Assembly (NCBI GenBank): GCA_030522415.1
Contig: CM060127.1
Span: forward strand, 6,125,207-6,189,206
Length of the DNA: 64,000 nt
Source of the DNA: Channallabes apus
Taxonomy: Eukaryota; Chordata; Actinopteri; Siluriformes; Clariidae
Direction: 5' to 3'
The position numbers and the translations under genes are program-made. This document shows, piece after piece, positions 10,964 to 20,308 of the stretch (within the stretch, counting starts at the first letter, position 1; every line of letters starts with the position of its first letter). Under the pieces are notes generated by a model that was given only the letters and a program-made list of their open reading frames with translations, did not search any database and was not told the DNA's origin.

Positions 10964-13190
10964 CATTTTGCTATACTAGACATTCTCGTAATACGGCGAC
11001 GTGGGGAGAGAAAAAACTCGCCGCTACTGGGTTCACTCTGTTTATTTTGCCCATTTCCCGCATGTGTATAGCCTGTAGGATCATGGGATATATCCGGTCC
11101 TCCGAAGTGTAAAATGAACGTGAAGAAAACGAACTAGAAGTGTTTTCCTTGCGTTCGTTGGGATTTGAACGGCAAGAAAAAGCTGCATGCAACGTTTTTT
11201 TTTTTTTTTTTTACACCGTATAACCGCGCAGCCGGACAAATGCATGTCACCAAAGCCCGTGTGAACTCACTCACGGACTCCTATGTGTAGAAAACCCTCG
11301 GCTCTTCATCCGCGCTCACCGGACACTACGAACGGCAGAAAATGCTCGATTTTAACGCCCGATAAGAGGTGTTTAATGTAAATTGCTCCCATACCTTGGA
11401 GGACTTGGGGCGCGCGCTTTTTCCTGCAAACGCTTGTGTAAACTCCATTGCGCGAGCGACTGTGTATCTGTGTGTGTATTTGTGCATCTTGTGGTCGCGC
11501 TCCTCAATAACGTGAGCAGCCCAACTAATCGATAACGGCATTCGTTGACCAACGAATTTCATTATCGATAATTATCAATTTTATCGATTAGTTGTTGCAG
11601 CCCTACAGTAATGTATTAGTGTCTGGGTGGCATGCACATAATAAAGAATCCTTGGTCTAATTTGCAGCATTCCAGAAATTCTAAAAACCATATTCACTAG
11701 CATAGGTGTGTGTCGCTTCGAAGCGTTATGTTTTATATTTGCAACTAATCTTTATGGTGAATTACATGTTGCATCAAGATGGATATATCAAATAATGATA
11801 TTTAGTGAGGATGTTACAATATCGTGTTTGCAGTTGCTTGATATAACATAAGCTCTGCCACCAGCTGATTTATAGATAAGACTCCGTATTAGAGTTTGTT
11901 CAAGGATTCTTTTGCCTCTTTTCCACTGCATAGAACGGCACGAGACGGTTCAGTTCAACTCACTTCGGTTCGGCGCAGTTTGGCTCGGTTTGCGCTTCCA
12001 CTGCAGTGTAGTAACGCTTTAGAGTGGGCGGGATTACTCACGTGTCATTTAGTCACGGCGCCGCTACTGCCGTGACGTCATCGTAAACGCGCCACAAACA
12101 AACACACAACAATGGAGCATATTGACGGCATGGTGTTCTTCATTCTCGGCATGTGGATGTTTTTAACAGCGAGACGAAGGAGTTTGTTTCAAAAGAGGCC
12201 AACGGTTAATACAAAAAGGTGCGTGCGATCCTTCTCTGGCTGTTCTAAATATAGCTGTTCTGTTGTGTCTCGTGTCGCAAGCTCAGTGACGCAGTAATGA
12301 CGATTTTCTCCGGCTAATCAGTGACCAGCAGAGTTTACACGTTACGTTTTGGTAACGGTTCGGCGCGCTTGGAACCTCGGCTGAGGTGGTACTAAAAAAA
12401 GGACCAGGTACCATGTACTGTTCCCAGTGGAAAACCCCCCAAAAGTGAGTAGAACTGAACCGTGTCGTGCCGTACTATGCAGTGGAAAAGCGCCATTTAT
12501 TGTCATACCAGCACACTTCCATGTTCTGGTACGAAATTATGACCCAGGTTCTGTGTTTTATTAAATGATCTTTAAAAATTAGGCTACTTGGTGATCCCAA
12601 ATTGCCCATAGTGTGTGAATGAGTGTGTGTGTGAATGAGTGTATGTGTGTGTGGCCTGCGATGGATTGGCACCCTGTCCAGATTGTACACCCCCTCATGC
12701 CCTAAGCCTCCTGGAATAGGCTCCAGGCCCCCCGCGACCCTGAATACAGGAGAAAGTGGTATAGACGATGAGTGCGAGTGAGTGAGTGATCTTTAACACA
12801 GTGTATTTTATTTTGTAATTGTTTGTTTTTCTTAATTATTCTCCAGACGATTTTGAGTCGAAGTACTCTTTCCACCCGCTGGATGATTTTCCACCCCCAG
12901 ATGAGTACAGACACTTCACTAAGATTTACCCCAGTAAAGCCACCAGAGGTAAGAGCATGTCTAAATTTGACCTTGTGAGGGATTTCCTCAGGCAAGCCCA
13001 CGACCGAGTAATGAATAGAGTTATGTTTTGTTTCGGTCTGATCTTGAAGAGGTGTTAAGGCATTGAACGTATTTTAATGAAAAATACTCTGTGTGTGTGT
13101 GTGTCTGTGTGTGTGTGTGTATATGTTTGTTTGTTTGTTTGTGTTGCAGTAATGAGAGGAGCTCCTCCACTTCCTCCTGTGGGCCGGTAA
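800..13190 (+). CDS. wipf2: WAS/WASL-interacting protein family member 2, seven coding exons
   Basis: Seven coding blocks bounded by AG/GT sites (800..841, 1439..1571, 1664..1804, 1897..2433, 2521..2718, 12847..12948, 13150..13190) join in consistent phase to 397 codons. Mammalian WIPF2 has about 440 residues. The product is a cytoplasmic verprolin-family protein that binds monomeric actin and N-WASP/WASP and promotes filament assembly. Visible parts are an N-terminal polyproline run, a WH2 actin-binding segment (about residues 28-46, with LKKV), a Gly-rich stretch, a long proline-rich middle suited to SH3 and profilin binding, and a C-terminal WASP-binding block (351-384) beginning [15 protein letters not shown]2 is preferred over WIPF1 because of the start [10 protein letters not shown] and the segment [10 protein letters not shown]. 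All reading frames are open, so the gene looks intact. Intron 5 is 10.1 kb of mobile DNA. Confidence 0.9.
1439..1571 (+). CDS. wipf2: wipf2 exon 2, WH2 domain
   Basis: The acceptor TATAAG precedes 1439 and the donor GTAAGC follows 1571. The exon encodes residues 15-58, including the WH2 actin-monomer site with the helix GRGALLTDI and the LKKV-type motif (KLKKV), followed by KDRSAP. It ends in phase 1. Confidence 0.88.
1664..1804 (+). CDS. wipf2: wipf2 exon 3, Gly-rich segment
   Basis: The acceptor TTGTAG ends at 1663 and the donor is GTGCGA at 1805. The Gly/Ser-rich stretch is followed by [13 protein letters not shown], matching the conserved end of this segment in WIPF2. The donor is not consensus, but the phase and the homology on both sides agree. 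Confidence 0.82.
1897..2433 (+). CDS. wipf2: wipf2 exon 4, proline-rich body
   Basis: The acceptor TGTTAG ends at 1896 and the donor GTACGC is at 2434. The exon encodes the main proline-rich region, with [22 protein letters not shown] and [10 protein letters not shown]. These are SH3- and profilin-type ligand sequences conserved in WIPF2. A serine run near 2155-2185 comes from a TCT/TCA repeat. Confidence 0.88.
2521..2718 (+). CDS. wipf2: wipf2 exon 5, proline-rich body
   Basis: The acceptor GTTTCAG ends at 2520 and the donor GTAAAT is at 2719. The exon encodes APPVPAQ through [20 protein letters not shown] and IRNGHAH, as in WIPF2. It ends in phase 1, matching the next exon 10.1 kb downstream. 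Confidence 0.86.
3014..3053. repeat. (GT)n microsatellite
   Basis: GT dinucleotide repeats run directly up to the left end of the Tc1 element that starts at 3062. Confidence 0.9.
3619..3906 (-). pseudogene. Tc1 transposase N-terminal fragment (element A)
   Basis: The 95-residue open stretch contains the Tc1 helix-turn-helix DNA-binding region ([29 protein letters not shown]). The central catalytic part is missing. Sequence at 3340-3620 corresponds to the C-terminal coding end in the same orientation (HDDDSK/AGSFSM-like), joined after an internal deletion. It is non-functional. Confidence 0.75.
4405..5526 (+). pseudogene. L2 LINE apurinic endonuclease domain
   Basis: An APE-type endonuclease is visible from about 4790. 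It has [14 protein letters not shown] (metal-binding Glu), the motif [10 protein letters not shown] at about 5180-5215, and the C-terminal catalytic ISDHKLL near 5367-5390. In L2 elements this enzyme nicks the target site. The frame shifts at about 5500, and the coding sequence continues in a neighbouring frame to about 5717, so the polyprotein is dead. Confidence 0.78.
6180..6937 (+). pseudogene. L2 LINE reverse transcriptase remnant
   Basis: Recognisable RT blocks occur in shifted frames: [15 protein letters not shown] (about 6325), [16 protein letters not shown] (about 6433) and, after about 6550, [18 protein letters not shown]. The part that should carry the catalytic [FY]-A-D-D box lies between the last two blocks and is absent, so a deletion removed it. 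The enzyme cannot work. Confidence 0.75.
6965..7657 (+). mobile_element. Tc1 element B, internally deleted, inside the L2
   Basis: Inverted ends CAGTGGTGTGAAAAAC and its complement ...TTTTTCACACCACTG are flanked by TA at 6963..6964 and 7658..7659. Only the first about 40 transposase codons (from 7343, [10 protein letters not shown]) remain before the sequence jumps to the 3' end at about 7460. It is a 693-bp derivative of the 1.62-kb family also present at 9020, 22681 and 39112. Confidence 0.92.
7671..8033 (+). pseudogene. L2 LINE C-terminal region
   Basis: The 120-codon stretch begins [20 protein letters not shown] and contains [14 protein letters not shown] and [11 protein letters not shown], the conserved C-terminal end of L2 polyproteins. 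It is separated from the RT by Tc1 B. The 3' UTR and the (ATT)n tail follow. Confidence 0.85.
8278..8385. repeat. Short inverted-repeat element (MITE candidate)
   Basis: TTAGTGCTGTCAATCAATA at the left is matched by the complement of TATTGACAGTCCTAA at the right. The 108-bp AT-rich unit abuts the right end of Tc1 A. A TG microsatellite follows at 8386-8414. Confidence 0.5.
8749..8790. repeat. (AT)n tract flanked by a local duplication
   Basis: The AT repeat separates two copies of a segment reading CGATTAAT(C/T)GGATAAAAGCTA (about 8692 and 8791), a local duplication inside the hAT element. Confidence 0.8.
9020..10637 (+). mobile_element. Tc1 element C, near full length
   Basis: The 1,618-bp element has inverted ends CAGTGGTGTGAAAAAC and ...TTTTTCACACCACTG. 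The left TA is at 9018..9019; on the right the duplication is degraded to TG. It is inserted in a TA tract of the hAT element. A single transposase gene is present but broken. Confidence 0.92.
9399..10419 (+). pseudogene. Tc1 transposase with frameshift and nonsense
   Basis: The N-terminal paired-like helix-turn-helix domain ([10 protein letters not shown] to PTKITPRAQ) is followed by a DD34E catalytic domain with QQDNDPKHT and SPDLNPIE. Two lesions are visible. A 2-bp loss at about 9603 (GCGCAGACAAC; the copy at 39112 has GCGCAGAGACAAC) shifts the frame. A TGG to TGA change at 9847..9849 falls next to the first catalytic Asp (WTDE). It is otherwise intact to the C-terminus KGGPTSY. Confidence 0.9.
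10642..10697. repeat. (AT)n microsatellite
   Basis: A pure AT dinucleotide tract lies immediately right of Tc1 C. Confidence 0.9.
10903..10961. repeat. Poly(A) then (TA)n tract
   Basis: A run of As passes into (TA)n within the hAT element. Confidence 0.9.
11917..12491. mobile_element. 575-bp terminal-inverted-repeat element
   Basis: The left end TCTTTTCCACTGCATAGAAC... and the reverse complement of the right end match over about 40 bp with few differences (shared core CTTTTCCACTGCATAG and ACGGTTCAGTTC). GCC flanks both ends, so the target duplication could be 3 bp. The family is not certain. The GC-rich middle contains a 61-codon ORF (12112..12297, [12 protein letters not shown]...) without recognised homology. 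Confidence 0.7.
12592..12790 (+). repeat. tRNA-derived SINE, 5'-truncated
   Basis: This matches the body and tail of the SINE family at 53666 (CCCAAATTGCCCATAGTGTG, GATGGATTGGCACCCTGTCC, GGAATAGGCTCCAGG) and ends in GAGTGAGTGAG. The tRNA-like head is missing. It lies 50 bp upstream of wipf2 exon 6. Confidence 0.8.
12847..12948 (+). CDS. wipf2: wipf2 exon 6, WASP-binding domain
   Basis: The acceptor TTCTCCAG ends at 12846 and the donor GTAAGA is at 12949. The exon encodes residues 351-384, beginning [18 protein letters not shown] and ending YPSKATR. In the family this block wraps around the WH1 domain of N-WASP. Confidence 0.9.
13150..13190 (+). CDS. wipf2: wipf2 terminal coding exon
   Basis: The acceptor GTTGCAG ends at 13149. 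The exon encodes [13 protein letters not shown] and the stop TAA at 13188..13190, the conserved C-terminus of the verprolin family. Transcript 3' UTR follows. Confidence 0.9.
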
Positions 13191-13364
13191 ACACTGTGAG
13201 CAGTTACCTGAGCGCACACAAGCTACACAAATCCTGCACCTTATTTACGTCTCGCTGAGCTACATTCCGCATTGTCTTACTCCATCCGTCCATTTGGGAA
13301 GGACACTCTGTGGTTTCTTCTGTTTCACCCACAGGGAACAGGTTTTATTTTGAGGTAGAAATTA

Positions 13365-13370
13365 AATAAA
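13365..13370 (+). terminator. Candidate wipf2 polyadenylation signal
   Basis: AATAAA lies 175 bp after the wipf2 stop codon. A longer 3' UTR ending near another AATAAA-like site at about 15242 is possible. Confidence 0.4.
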
Positions 13371-13574
13371 AAATGTAAGCTAGTTAGTAAGCGCTGTGTT
13401 AAATGTCAATGTATCAGGGTTTCTGAGTATTGTCCTGGACGTGTCTGGTGTCCGGTGATATTCACTTTAAGGACAAAAAACAAATTTCAAAGTAAATATG
13501 TTCCACATGTATGTTTTTTTTTAAGGTAAGAAAAGATACTATTTGCGTACTATTTGAGTTTTTACTCTTATCGT

Positions 13575-13955
13575 TTTATTCATTCATTCATCTTCTATAC
13601 CGCTTAATCCTGTGTTCAGGGTCGCGGGGGACCTGGAGCCTATCCCAGGAGACTTCGGGCACTCGGCGGGGAACACCCTGGACAGGGTGCCAATCCATCG
13701 CAGGGCACACACACATACACACACTCACACACCCAATCACACACTACGGGCAATTTGGGAACGCCAATTAGCCTAACCTGCATGTCTTTGGACTGTGGGA
13801 GGAAACCGGAGTACCCGGAGGGAACCCACCAAGCACGGGGAGAACATGCAAACTCCATGCACACAGAGACGGGAATCGAGCCTGGCCGGGGAATTGAACC
13901 CTGGACCCTGGAGGTGAAGGCGACAGTGCTAACCACTACACCACCGCGCCGCCCT
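13575..13955 (-). repeat. tRNA-derived SINE, full length
   Basis: On the minus strand the head GGCGGCGCGGTGGTGTAGTGG carries an A-box-like sequence (13933..13943) and a B-box GGTTCAATTCC (13890..13900). The conserved body and an (ATTC)n-type end follow. It lies in the 3' flank of wipf2. Confidence 0.85.
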
Positions 13956-16493
13956 TATCGTTTTATTCACTTCCAAAATTCTACTCTCCTTTAGAGACTT
14001 GGTGGCCAGTTGTAATCGTACAGTCATACACTTCAACTGACAACAGCAAAGCTATTACCTCTTAATGGTTTCTTGCTAAAAGCAGGTGATTTATGTGCAG
14101 CTCCATCAAAACAGTCAGGAACTCCATGTGGAAATCATGGAAATACATAGTCCTGGTTCAACGGCAGAAAAGCAGAAATAAACATTTGAGAATATGTGCG
14201 GCAAAGTAATATTTTTGGTGATCCTGTATTTAAAACAAAGATCATTAGAATGTTATTAGCTGTCTTATTATAAAGTATTCTTTTTCAGTTGCTGAATGAT
14301 TTCTAAGAAGTAGGACTTGCTTTATCACAGAATTATACTCAGTTGTCCAGTAAACTGCATCCTTTTCAGACCATGTGACTCACACCAACAATTTCAGCAA
14401 AATATATATATGATATATACTGAGTGTGTGTTTGGTTGGAATTAAAATTTTAAAAAATTCCTTCTATGGTTAATTCTCTGCTAAAACAAGCTCTTGACAG
14501 AGACACTATGTTTGAAATGTCTGGTGATTTTTAATCTGAAAACATGAGGCCTGTTATGAAGAAAACTATGAGCTGTAGTTCCAGCTTTGACTACTTAATG
14601 TCACTATTGCAGTATTAATCCCTTGTTCCGCCATCAGTGTTTTAATGGGCTCATTATGATTACAAAGTCAGGACTGTGTTTTAAATCTTCATGTGTATAT
14701 GATGTTGGTGCACTGGAGTACTTTGCTTCTGTTCTCATTCCTGTATTGATTCAATTCTGTTTGGATTTTATCCCAGTTTCTGTTTACAAATCTGTTCCTT
14801 TATTGGTCTGTTTTGGTTCTGTTTTAGGTCCTTTTGTTTTTTGGGTCTGTTCCTGTGTTGATCTGGTTGTGGTCACGTTTGAGCATTTGTTTGGTAGTGA
14901 GCTAGTATTAGTTTTGAGTAATAATTACTTGGATTATAAATGTGTTAACTTTCTGCAGTAATTCAGCCGACTTGAGATGACGGAGTGCCAAGAGGAACTG
15001 GACCATCTGCTTCAGTCTGGTGTTGATCTCTGTGACCTCAGCACATGAATCAGTATTAGGTTATAAAATATTATAAATGGAGCCAATCTGTGATCTAAAG
15101 GTTTCATCATAGTGCATTGAAATCAATATAACACTAAATAAAACACACAAACAGAAAATGAATGACTTGGTTAGGCCTGATATTTTTTTGACTGAACATG
15201 GCAAGTTCTTTCCTTCTTTTCAGTCGGGGTGCTGTATAAACAATAAAAAGTTTATTTTTCTATGTATAAGGACCAGGTATTATTATAATTTTTTTATGAT
15301 TGTTGTATTTTTGTTTTTTCCATTTATACCTATAAGGGAATTGTGTTTGGAAAACAAGTGATGAACTTTATTATTATTATTTGGATTAACACATTTACAT
15401 ACTCGCTGAGAGAACCCACAGTTTCTCAGGATCCAAGTTGCTCCATTAGATCCTTGTATTAAAGGCCTGTAATGTTTTTGGGACAGACTTTTGGACCAGT
15501 GCTGGACCATTTTTTTTCTTCATGGTGAAGCTGCTGTGTGCTTTTAACTGTAAATCTATTTTACTGCATACTGTATGACATCACGTTGTGTCTAATGGAA
15601 CTACGAACTAAACAGTGGGGAAAAAAGTAAAATGTATACAATGTAAAAGTTTATTTTTCTTTTTCACATTTTCCCCCTTACATTTACATACCTGTTACAC
15701 TTACCCTTTCTTGACCTGCCCCTTTTAGTTCCTTGGGGACATCCCTATGGCTCCACAATCAGACCCCTGGGGCCATTAACCTGTCCTGGCCCTTCTGTTC
15801 TTTAGCTTTACCGATCAGCTCCCCAGCCATCACCTGGCCATGACCTCTGAGTTCTCCAGGGACAGTTTCCTGGTCCTTAACTCCTTTCACAATTCTCTTG
15901 AGCTTTTCTCTCAGCTTCACCCCCTCACCTGTCCAGACTGACGATTCAGTTCTTTTTATCATCAGCTCTGTACATTTTAATACTATAATATGTCAGCAGT
16001 TTATCTGTAGAGGTTTTCAGTGCTCAGTTTTCCATAAAAGATAACACTAGTTCTAACAAGCCGGTTATATACATATGTCCAGTTGTACCTGGTCATGCTT
16101 CATTATCAGAGTAAATATTATAAATAAGAGTTTATTTTCGAGACCAATGCCATACTCATCTGTGAGTTCCTCAGTATGGCTTTCTTTAAGCATGTCTAGT
16201 TTATAATGTAATTAAGTGCTTGCTAATAAGATTATCGCGTGTTGAACATTTGTGATAAATTGTATAAATTATTATCGGCACATGTTTACTGGATCATCAT
16301 CATTTACATTGCTAGTCGTGAACTCACGAGTAAATTATGTACTCTTTTAGAGAAAATGGTAGTGACAGGCATTACTGTACTTTAAAGGTGTAAAATTGTT
16401 TATAAAATATGAATAAACAGCCTCTGACATCATCTGTATGGTACATGTAATCTTATTACCATTTCTTATATGTCCCTCTTATCGTGTTTTATA
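13956..16493. other. Unassigned 3' flank of wipf2
   Basis: Low-GC sequence with no convincing gene. It may include an extended wipf2 3' UTR. A 112-codon hydrophobic ORF at 14623 shows no domain or conserved composition. Confidence 0.5.
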
Positions 16494-16576
16494 CAGTGCG
16501 GCAAAAAAGTATTTAGTCAGCCACCAATTGTGCCACCAAAAGTAATTTTCATCATAGGTAAACTATGACAGACAAC

Positions 16577-17083
16577 ATAAGAAAATTGTAATCCAGAAAA
16601 TCACATTGTAGGATTTTTAATGAATTAATTGGTAAATTTCTCGGTAAAATAGGTATTTGGTCATCTACAAACAAGCAAGATTTCTGGCTCTCAAAGACCT
16701 GTAACTTCGTCTTTAAGAGGCTCCTCTGTACTCAACTTGTTACCTGTAGTGATGGCATCTGTTTGAACTCGTTATCAGTAAAAAAAAAAAAAAAAACATC
16801 TGTCCACAGCCTCAAACTATAAGAACATAAGAAACTTAACAACATAAGACAATTGTAATCCAGAAAATCACATTGTAGGATTTTTAATGAATTAATTGGT
16901 AAATTTCTCGGTAAAATAGGTATTTGGTCATCTACAAACAAGCAAGATTTCTGGCTCTCACAGATCTGTAACTTCGTCTTTAAGAGGCTCCTCTGTACTC
17001 AACTTGTTACCTGTAGTGATGGCATCTGTTTGAACTCGTTATCAGTAAAAAAAAAAAAAAAAAAACATCTGTCCACAGCCTCA
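16577..17083. repeat. 267-bp tandem duplication inside Tc1
   Basis: The block from ATTGTAATCCAGAAAATCAC (16585) through the run of As and CATCTGTCCACAGCCTCAAAC recurs at 16852 with an offset of 267 bp. Both copies retain poly(A) runs of 18-19 bp. Confidence 0.88.
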
Positions 17084-17107
17084 AACAGTCACACTCCAAA
17101 CTCCACT

Positions 17108-17988
17108 ATGGCCAAGACCAAAGAGCTGTCAAAGGACACCAGAAACAAAATTGTAGACCTGCACCAGGCTGTGAAAACTGAATCTGCAATAGGTAAGCAG
17201 TTTGGTGTGAAGAAATCAACTGTGGGAGCAATTATTAGAAAATGGAAGACATACAGTTCAAGACCACTGATAATCTCCTTCGATCTGAGGCTCCACGCAA
17301 GATCTCACCACGTGGGGTCAAAATTATCACAAAAAATCCCAGAACCATACGGGGGGCCTAGTGTGGTTAACTACAGAGAGATGGGACCAAAGTAACAAAG
17401 GCTACCATCAGTAACACACTGCATCGCCAGGGACTCAAATCCTGCATTGCCAGACGTGTCCCCCTGCCTAAGCCAGTACATGTCTAGAGTACTGGCCTGT
17501 CTGAAGTTTGCTAGAGAGCATTTGGATGATCCAGAAGAGGATTGGGAGAATGTCATATGGTCAGATGAAACCAAAATAACCAAACATTTTTGGTAAAAAC
17601 TCAACTTTGGAGGACGAAGAATGATGAGTTGCATCCAAAGAACACCGTACCTACTGTAAAGCATGTTGGTGGAAACATCATGCTTTGAGGCTGTTTTTCT
17701 GCAAAGTGACCAGGACGACTGATCCGTGTAAAGGAAAGAATGAATCATGAGATTTTGAGTGAAAACCTCCTTCCACCACCAAGTGTATAGAAGATGAAAC
17801 GTGGCTGGGTCTTTCAGCATTACGATGAAAGACCCAAACACACCATCTGGGCAACGAAGGAGTGGCTTCGTAAGAAGCATTTCAAGGTATTGGAGTGGCC
17901 TAGCCAATCTCTAGATCTCAACCCCGTAGACAATCTTTGGAGGGAGTCTGTGTTGCCCAGCGACAGCCCCAAAACATCACTGCTCTAG
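17108..17988 (+). pseudogene. Tc1 transposase pseudogene
   Basis: It starts [20 protein letters not shown] with the helix-turn-helix region, then shifts frame near 17250 and accumulates stops. The C-terminal part is readable from 17794 ([24 protein letters not shown]). The last acidic catalytic position reads Asp where this family normally has Glu (NPIE/NPVE). It is inactive. Confidence 0.85.
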
Positions 17989-18139
17989 AGGAGATCTGCA
18001 TGGAGGAATGGACCAAAATACCAGCAACAGTGTGTGAAAACCTTGTGAAGGCTTACAGAAAGCATTGACCTTGTTGTCATTGCCAACAAAGGATATAGTA
18101 TATAACAAAGTATGGCTCAAAAAAAGTAATTACGTCTTA

Positions 18140-18660
18140 ATAGTAGTATAATTGGGCCTTATTAATCAAAAAGAACTTTTAAGAATTATAAATGACTGGA
18201 ACTGGGTTAAGAACCCTTCAACACATTATCAAAACCTGGAAAAACTTTGTGGTGGGAATTTAGGTGAAAAAACATCATCAATGGAGATCACTTAAACAGT
18301 TAGTAAAATGCATGGTAAAAATATTTGACAAAAATAACAGTTATACCCTGTCCAGGGTGTACCCCGCCTAGTGCCCGAAGTCTCCTGGGATAGGCTCCAG
18401 GTCCCCCGCGACCCTGAACACAGGATTAAGCGGTATAGAAGATGAATGAATGAATGAATAACAGTTATGTTTATTAGGGAAATTAAAAGCATTTCTACAT
18501 GAACAATGTGACAAGAACTCACTTGGCAAGGAACTAACTAAACATTTGTTTAAGAGACTTATCAGGAACAAACACTTAAATTTTCTAGAGACCATAAAGT
18601 TTTAACTTTGGAGCAATGGAAGAATGTTATGCAGTCTGGTGAGTCCAGATTAAGCATGAG
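18140..18660 (+). mobile_element. Possible relic of another Tc1-like element
   Basis: The segment 18608-18650 reads EQWKNVMQSGES-like in one frame, resembling the W-S-D-E-S catalytic neighbourhood of Tc1 transposases, and upstream fragments are loosely compatible. It is heavily decayed and interrupted by a SINE tail at 18343. No ends were found. Confidence 0.35.
18343..18460 (+). repeat. tRNA-derived SINE tail
   Basis: Only the 3' end of the SINE is present, from CCCTGTCCAGGGTGTACCCC to GGTATAGAAG and (ATGA)n. Confidence 0.82.
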
Positions 18661-18874
18661 TGATAGGTGCGCCATGGTAAAAAGGGAAGTGCATGAAGTC
18701 AGAGGAATCATTTTCACACATTAATTCCCCACCACACAGTGCACTGTAACCAAAGTTAAAGGTGGTCAATAAAATCTTGGTGTGTGACCCTTTCTTCCTT
18801 CCTTTTTTGGCCAGGCAGTGGAACATGCCATATAAACCATTATCCATAATGGTATACTGACCTAATAATACACT

Positions 18875-19547
18875 TGTTGATGCAGTCATATTATTTCACC
18901 AGTTTTGACGCGTAGCTCTGGTTTAAAGTTTCACTCACACGACAGAAGTCCAATCTCTTTGTCTCTTGTAGTTTATTTTGTCAGCATCAAAGAATCAACA
19001 CTTCATACAGTCGTCTTGAGTAAATCCACTGTGATTACAACACCAGTTGCTGCATCTTGCAAATCTCTGACTTTTACAACAACCTATTTGCTGTATCTTA
19101 TAAATTACAGTCTTAGCTTACGTATATAACAACACTCTTGATGTATATAACTACTTGCGGGAGCTTACGGTTACAACAACCTAGTTGCTGTATCTACATT
19201 CTTATCTGACCGGGAGCTCACGGTTACAACAACCTAGTTGTTGTATGTTACATTCCTAGCTTACGGTCAAAAGCTTGTGTTTCCATAGTCTTCCGTATCT
19301 AAACTGAACTTTCTATCATGCAATAGTCATACAAATACATGTCATAGTGGAATGACATCACAGACCAACTTACGATTGTCAAAATGGATGCATAACTAAG
19401 AAATTTAAAGCTTATGGCTTATGTAACAAACTTAATGCTTAATGTTTTACTAATGAATAGAACAAGGTAGAATACAAGAAATAACAACAAATAAAATAAA
19501 ATACAACACAACAACAAATTCATAACAAGTACTATATGGCGCTTACA
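18875..19547 (-). repeat. BEL 3' LTR
   Basis: The 673-bp LTR contains several approximate repeats of ACAACAACCTAGTTGCTGTATCT. It matches the interrupted 5' LTR at 37261..41145 with only scattered differences. A purine-rich AGGGGCTGGAA (minus strand) lies just inside, at about 19549-19559, as the polypurine tract. Confidence 0.88.
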
Positions 19548-19789
19548 TTCCAGCCCCTAATTGACAGGCATGGAGACTGACAATTACAATTTTGTGTTTT
19601 TTTTTTTTTTTGATAAAGCCATGAAATCAAACATTCTTAACCTTCTAAAACGTTTTACATCTTGTAAATGTATAATATTTATCTCTGGTGTTTATATTTG
19701 CATGCAAATTTCATAACATATTACCACACATTTAACAGTCCATTTCACATATGAGGCACAGCTTGTCGATGGGTCTTTCCAGAGTGTTG

Positions 19790-20308
19790 GTCTTAGTTTT
19801 AACTAACACACGTCTCTGGGAACACTTTCATGATTCGTCCGATAACCCATGAATTGCTTGGAGAAGACTCATCAGTTATTAACACTATATCTCCAATCGA
19901 GAGGTCTTTTTTTTTTTTTTTTTTTAAACCATTTTTGCCATTCCTGGTGCAAGGGTAAGTATTCACACACCCATCGCTTCCAGAGCAGGTCTGATAGGTG
20001 CTGAATCTGCTTCCACCTGCGACGTGCATAGATGTCTTCCTTTTTGAAAAGTCCAGGGGGCAGGTTTGGCTGTTTTTTCATCAGCGGCAGGTGGTTAGGT
20101 ATCAGAGGTTCCAGATCTGTGGCATCCTCCGAGACAGTAGTGAGGGGTTGGTTATTCATTATCGCTTCTACTTTACACATGAATGTATGCAGGCTCTCGT
20201 CAGTTAATGTTTGTTCTTTCAGTACTGCTCTCAAGATCTTTCTAACTGACCTGATCTGTCTTTCCCATATTCCACCAAAGTGAGAACCAGAGGGCGGGTT
20301 AAATGTTC
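19790..20308 (-). pseudogene. BEL/Pao integrase C-terminal fragment
   Basis: Minus-strand sequence contains [20 protein letters not shown], then [33 protein letters not shown] and, in a shifted frame, [20 protein letters not shown]. This is the typical end of BEL/Pao integrase plus the following C-terminal domain. An A/T run of about 19 at 19906..19925 causes the frameshift. It is cut at 20308 by the ERV-1 LTR. Confidence 0.88.

Larger units (their letters stand above)
8626..11605. mobile_element. Non-autonomous hAT-like element with 8-bp TSD
   Basis: The ends are TAGGGCTGAAACTAAC at 8626 and the complement of GTTGTTGCAGCCCTA at 11605. They are flanked on both sides by the exact 8-bp duplication CAGTAATG (8618..8625 and 11606..11613). 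Eight-bp duplications and TAGGG-type ends fit the hAT superfamily. Both subterminal regions are rich in ATCGATTA motifs. I see no transposase of its own. Tc1 element C (9020..10637) is inserted within it, and three (AT)n tracts lie inside. Confidence 0.85.
2719..12846 (+). other. wipf2 intron 5, mobile-element filled
   Basis: This 10,128-bp intron has a consensus-like donor (GTAAAT) and acceptor (CTCCAG). More than two thirds of it is assignable to Tc1, L2, hAT, MITE and SINE sequence listed separately. The stretch 2719-3060 has only a GT repeat and otherwise nothing recognised. The stretches 8386-8617 and 11614-11916 hold nothing I recognise. Confidence 0.85.
16494..18112 (+). mobile_element. 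Tc1 element (A family), degenerate
   Basis: The left end CAGTGCGGCAAAAAAGTATT follows TA at 16492..16493. The element has a duplicated 5' region and a decayed transposase. It is truncated on the right after GTTGTCATTGCCAACAAAGG, at about 18112, before the second inverted end. It belongs to the same family as element A at 3062. Confidence 0.85.

Noticed and set aside
800..13190. Calling the gene wipf1 or wipf3
   Set aside because: The N-terminus, [10 protein letters not shown] and the C-terminal block fit WIPF2 better. An a/b paralogue suffix cannot be assigned from one locus.
14623..14961. Hydrophobic 112-codon ORF in the wipf2 3' flank
   Set aside because: Low-complexity T-rich sequence gives Leu/Val/Phe runs by chance. 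There are no conserved motifs.
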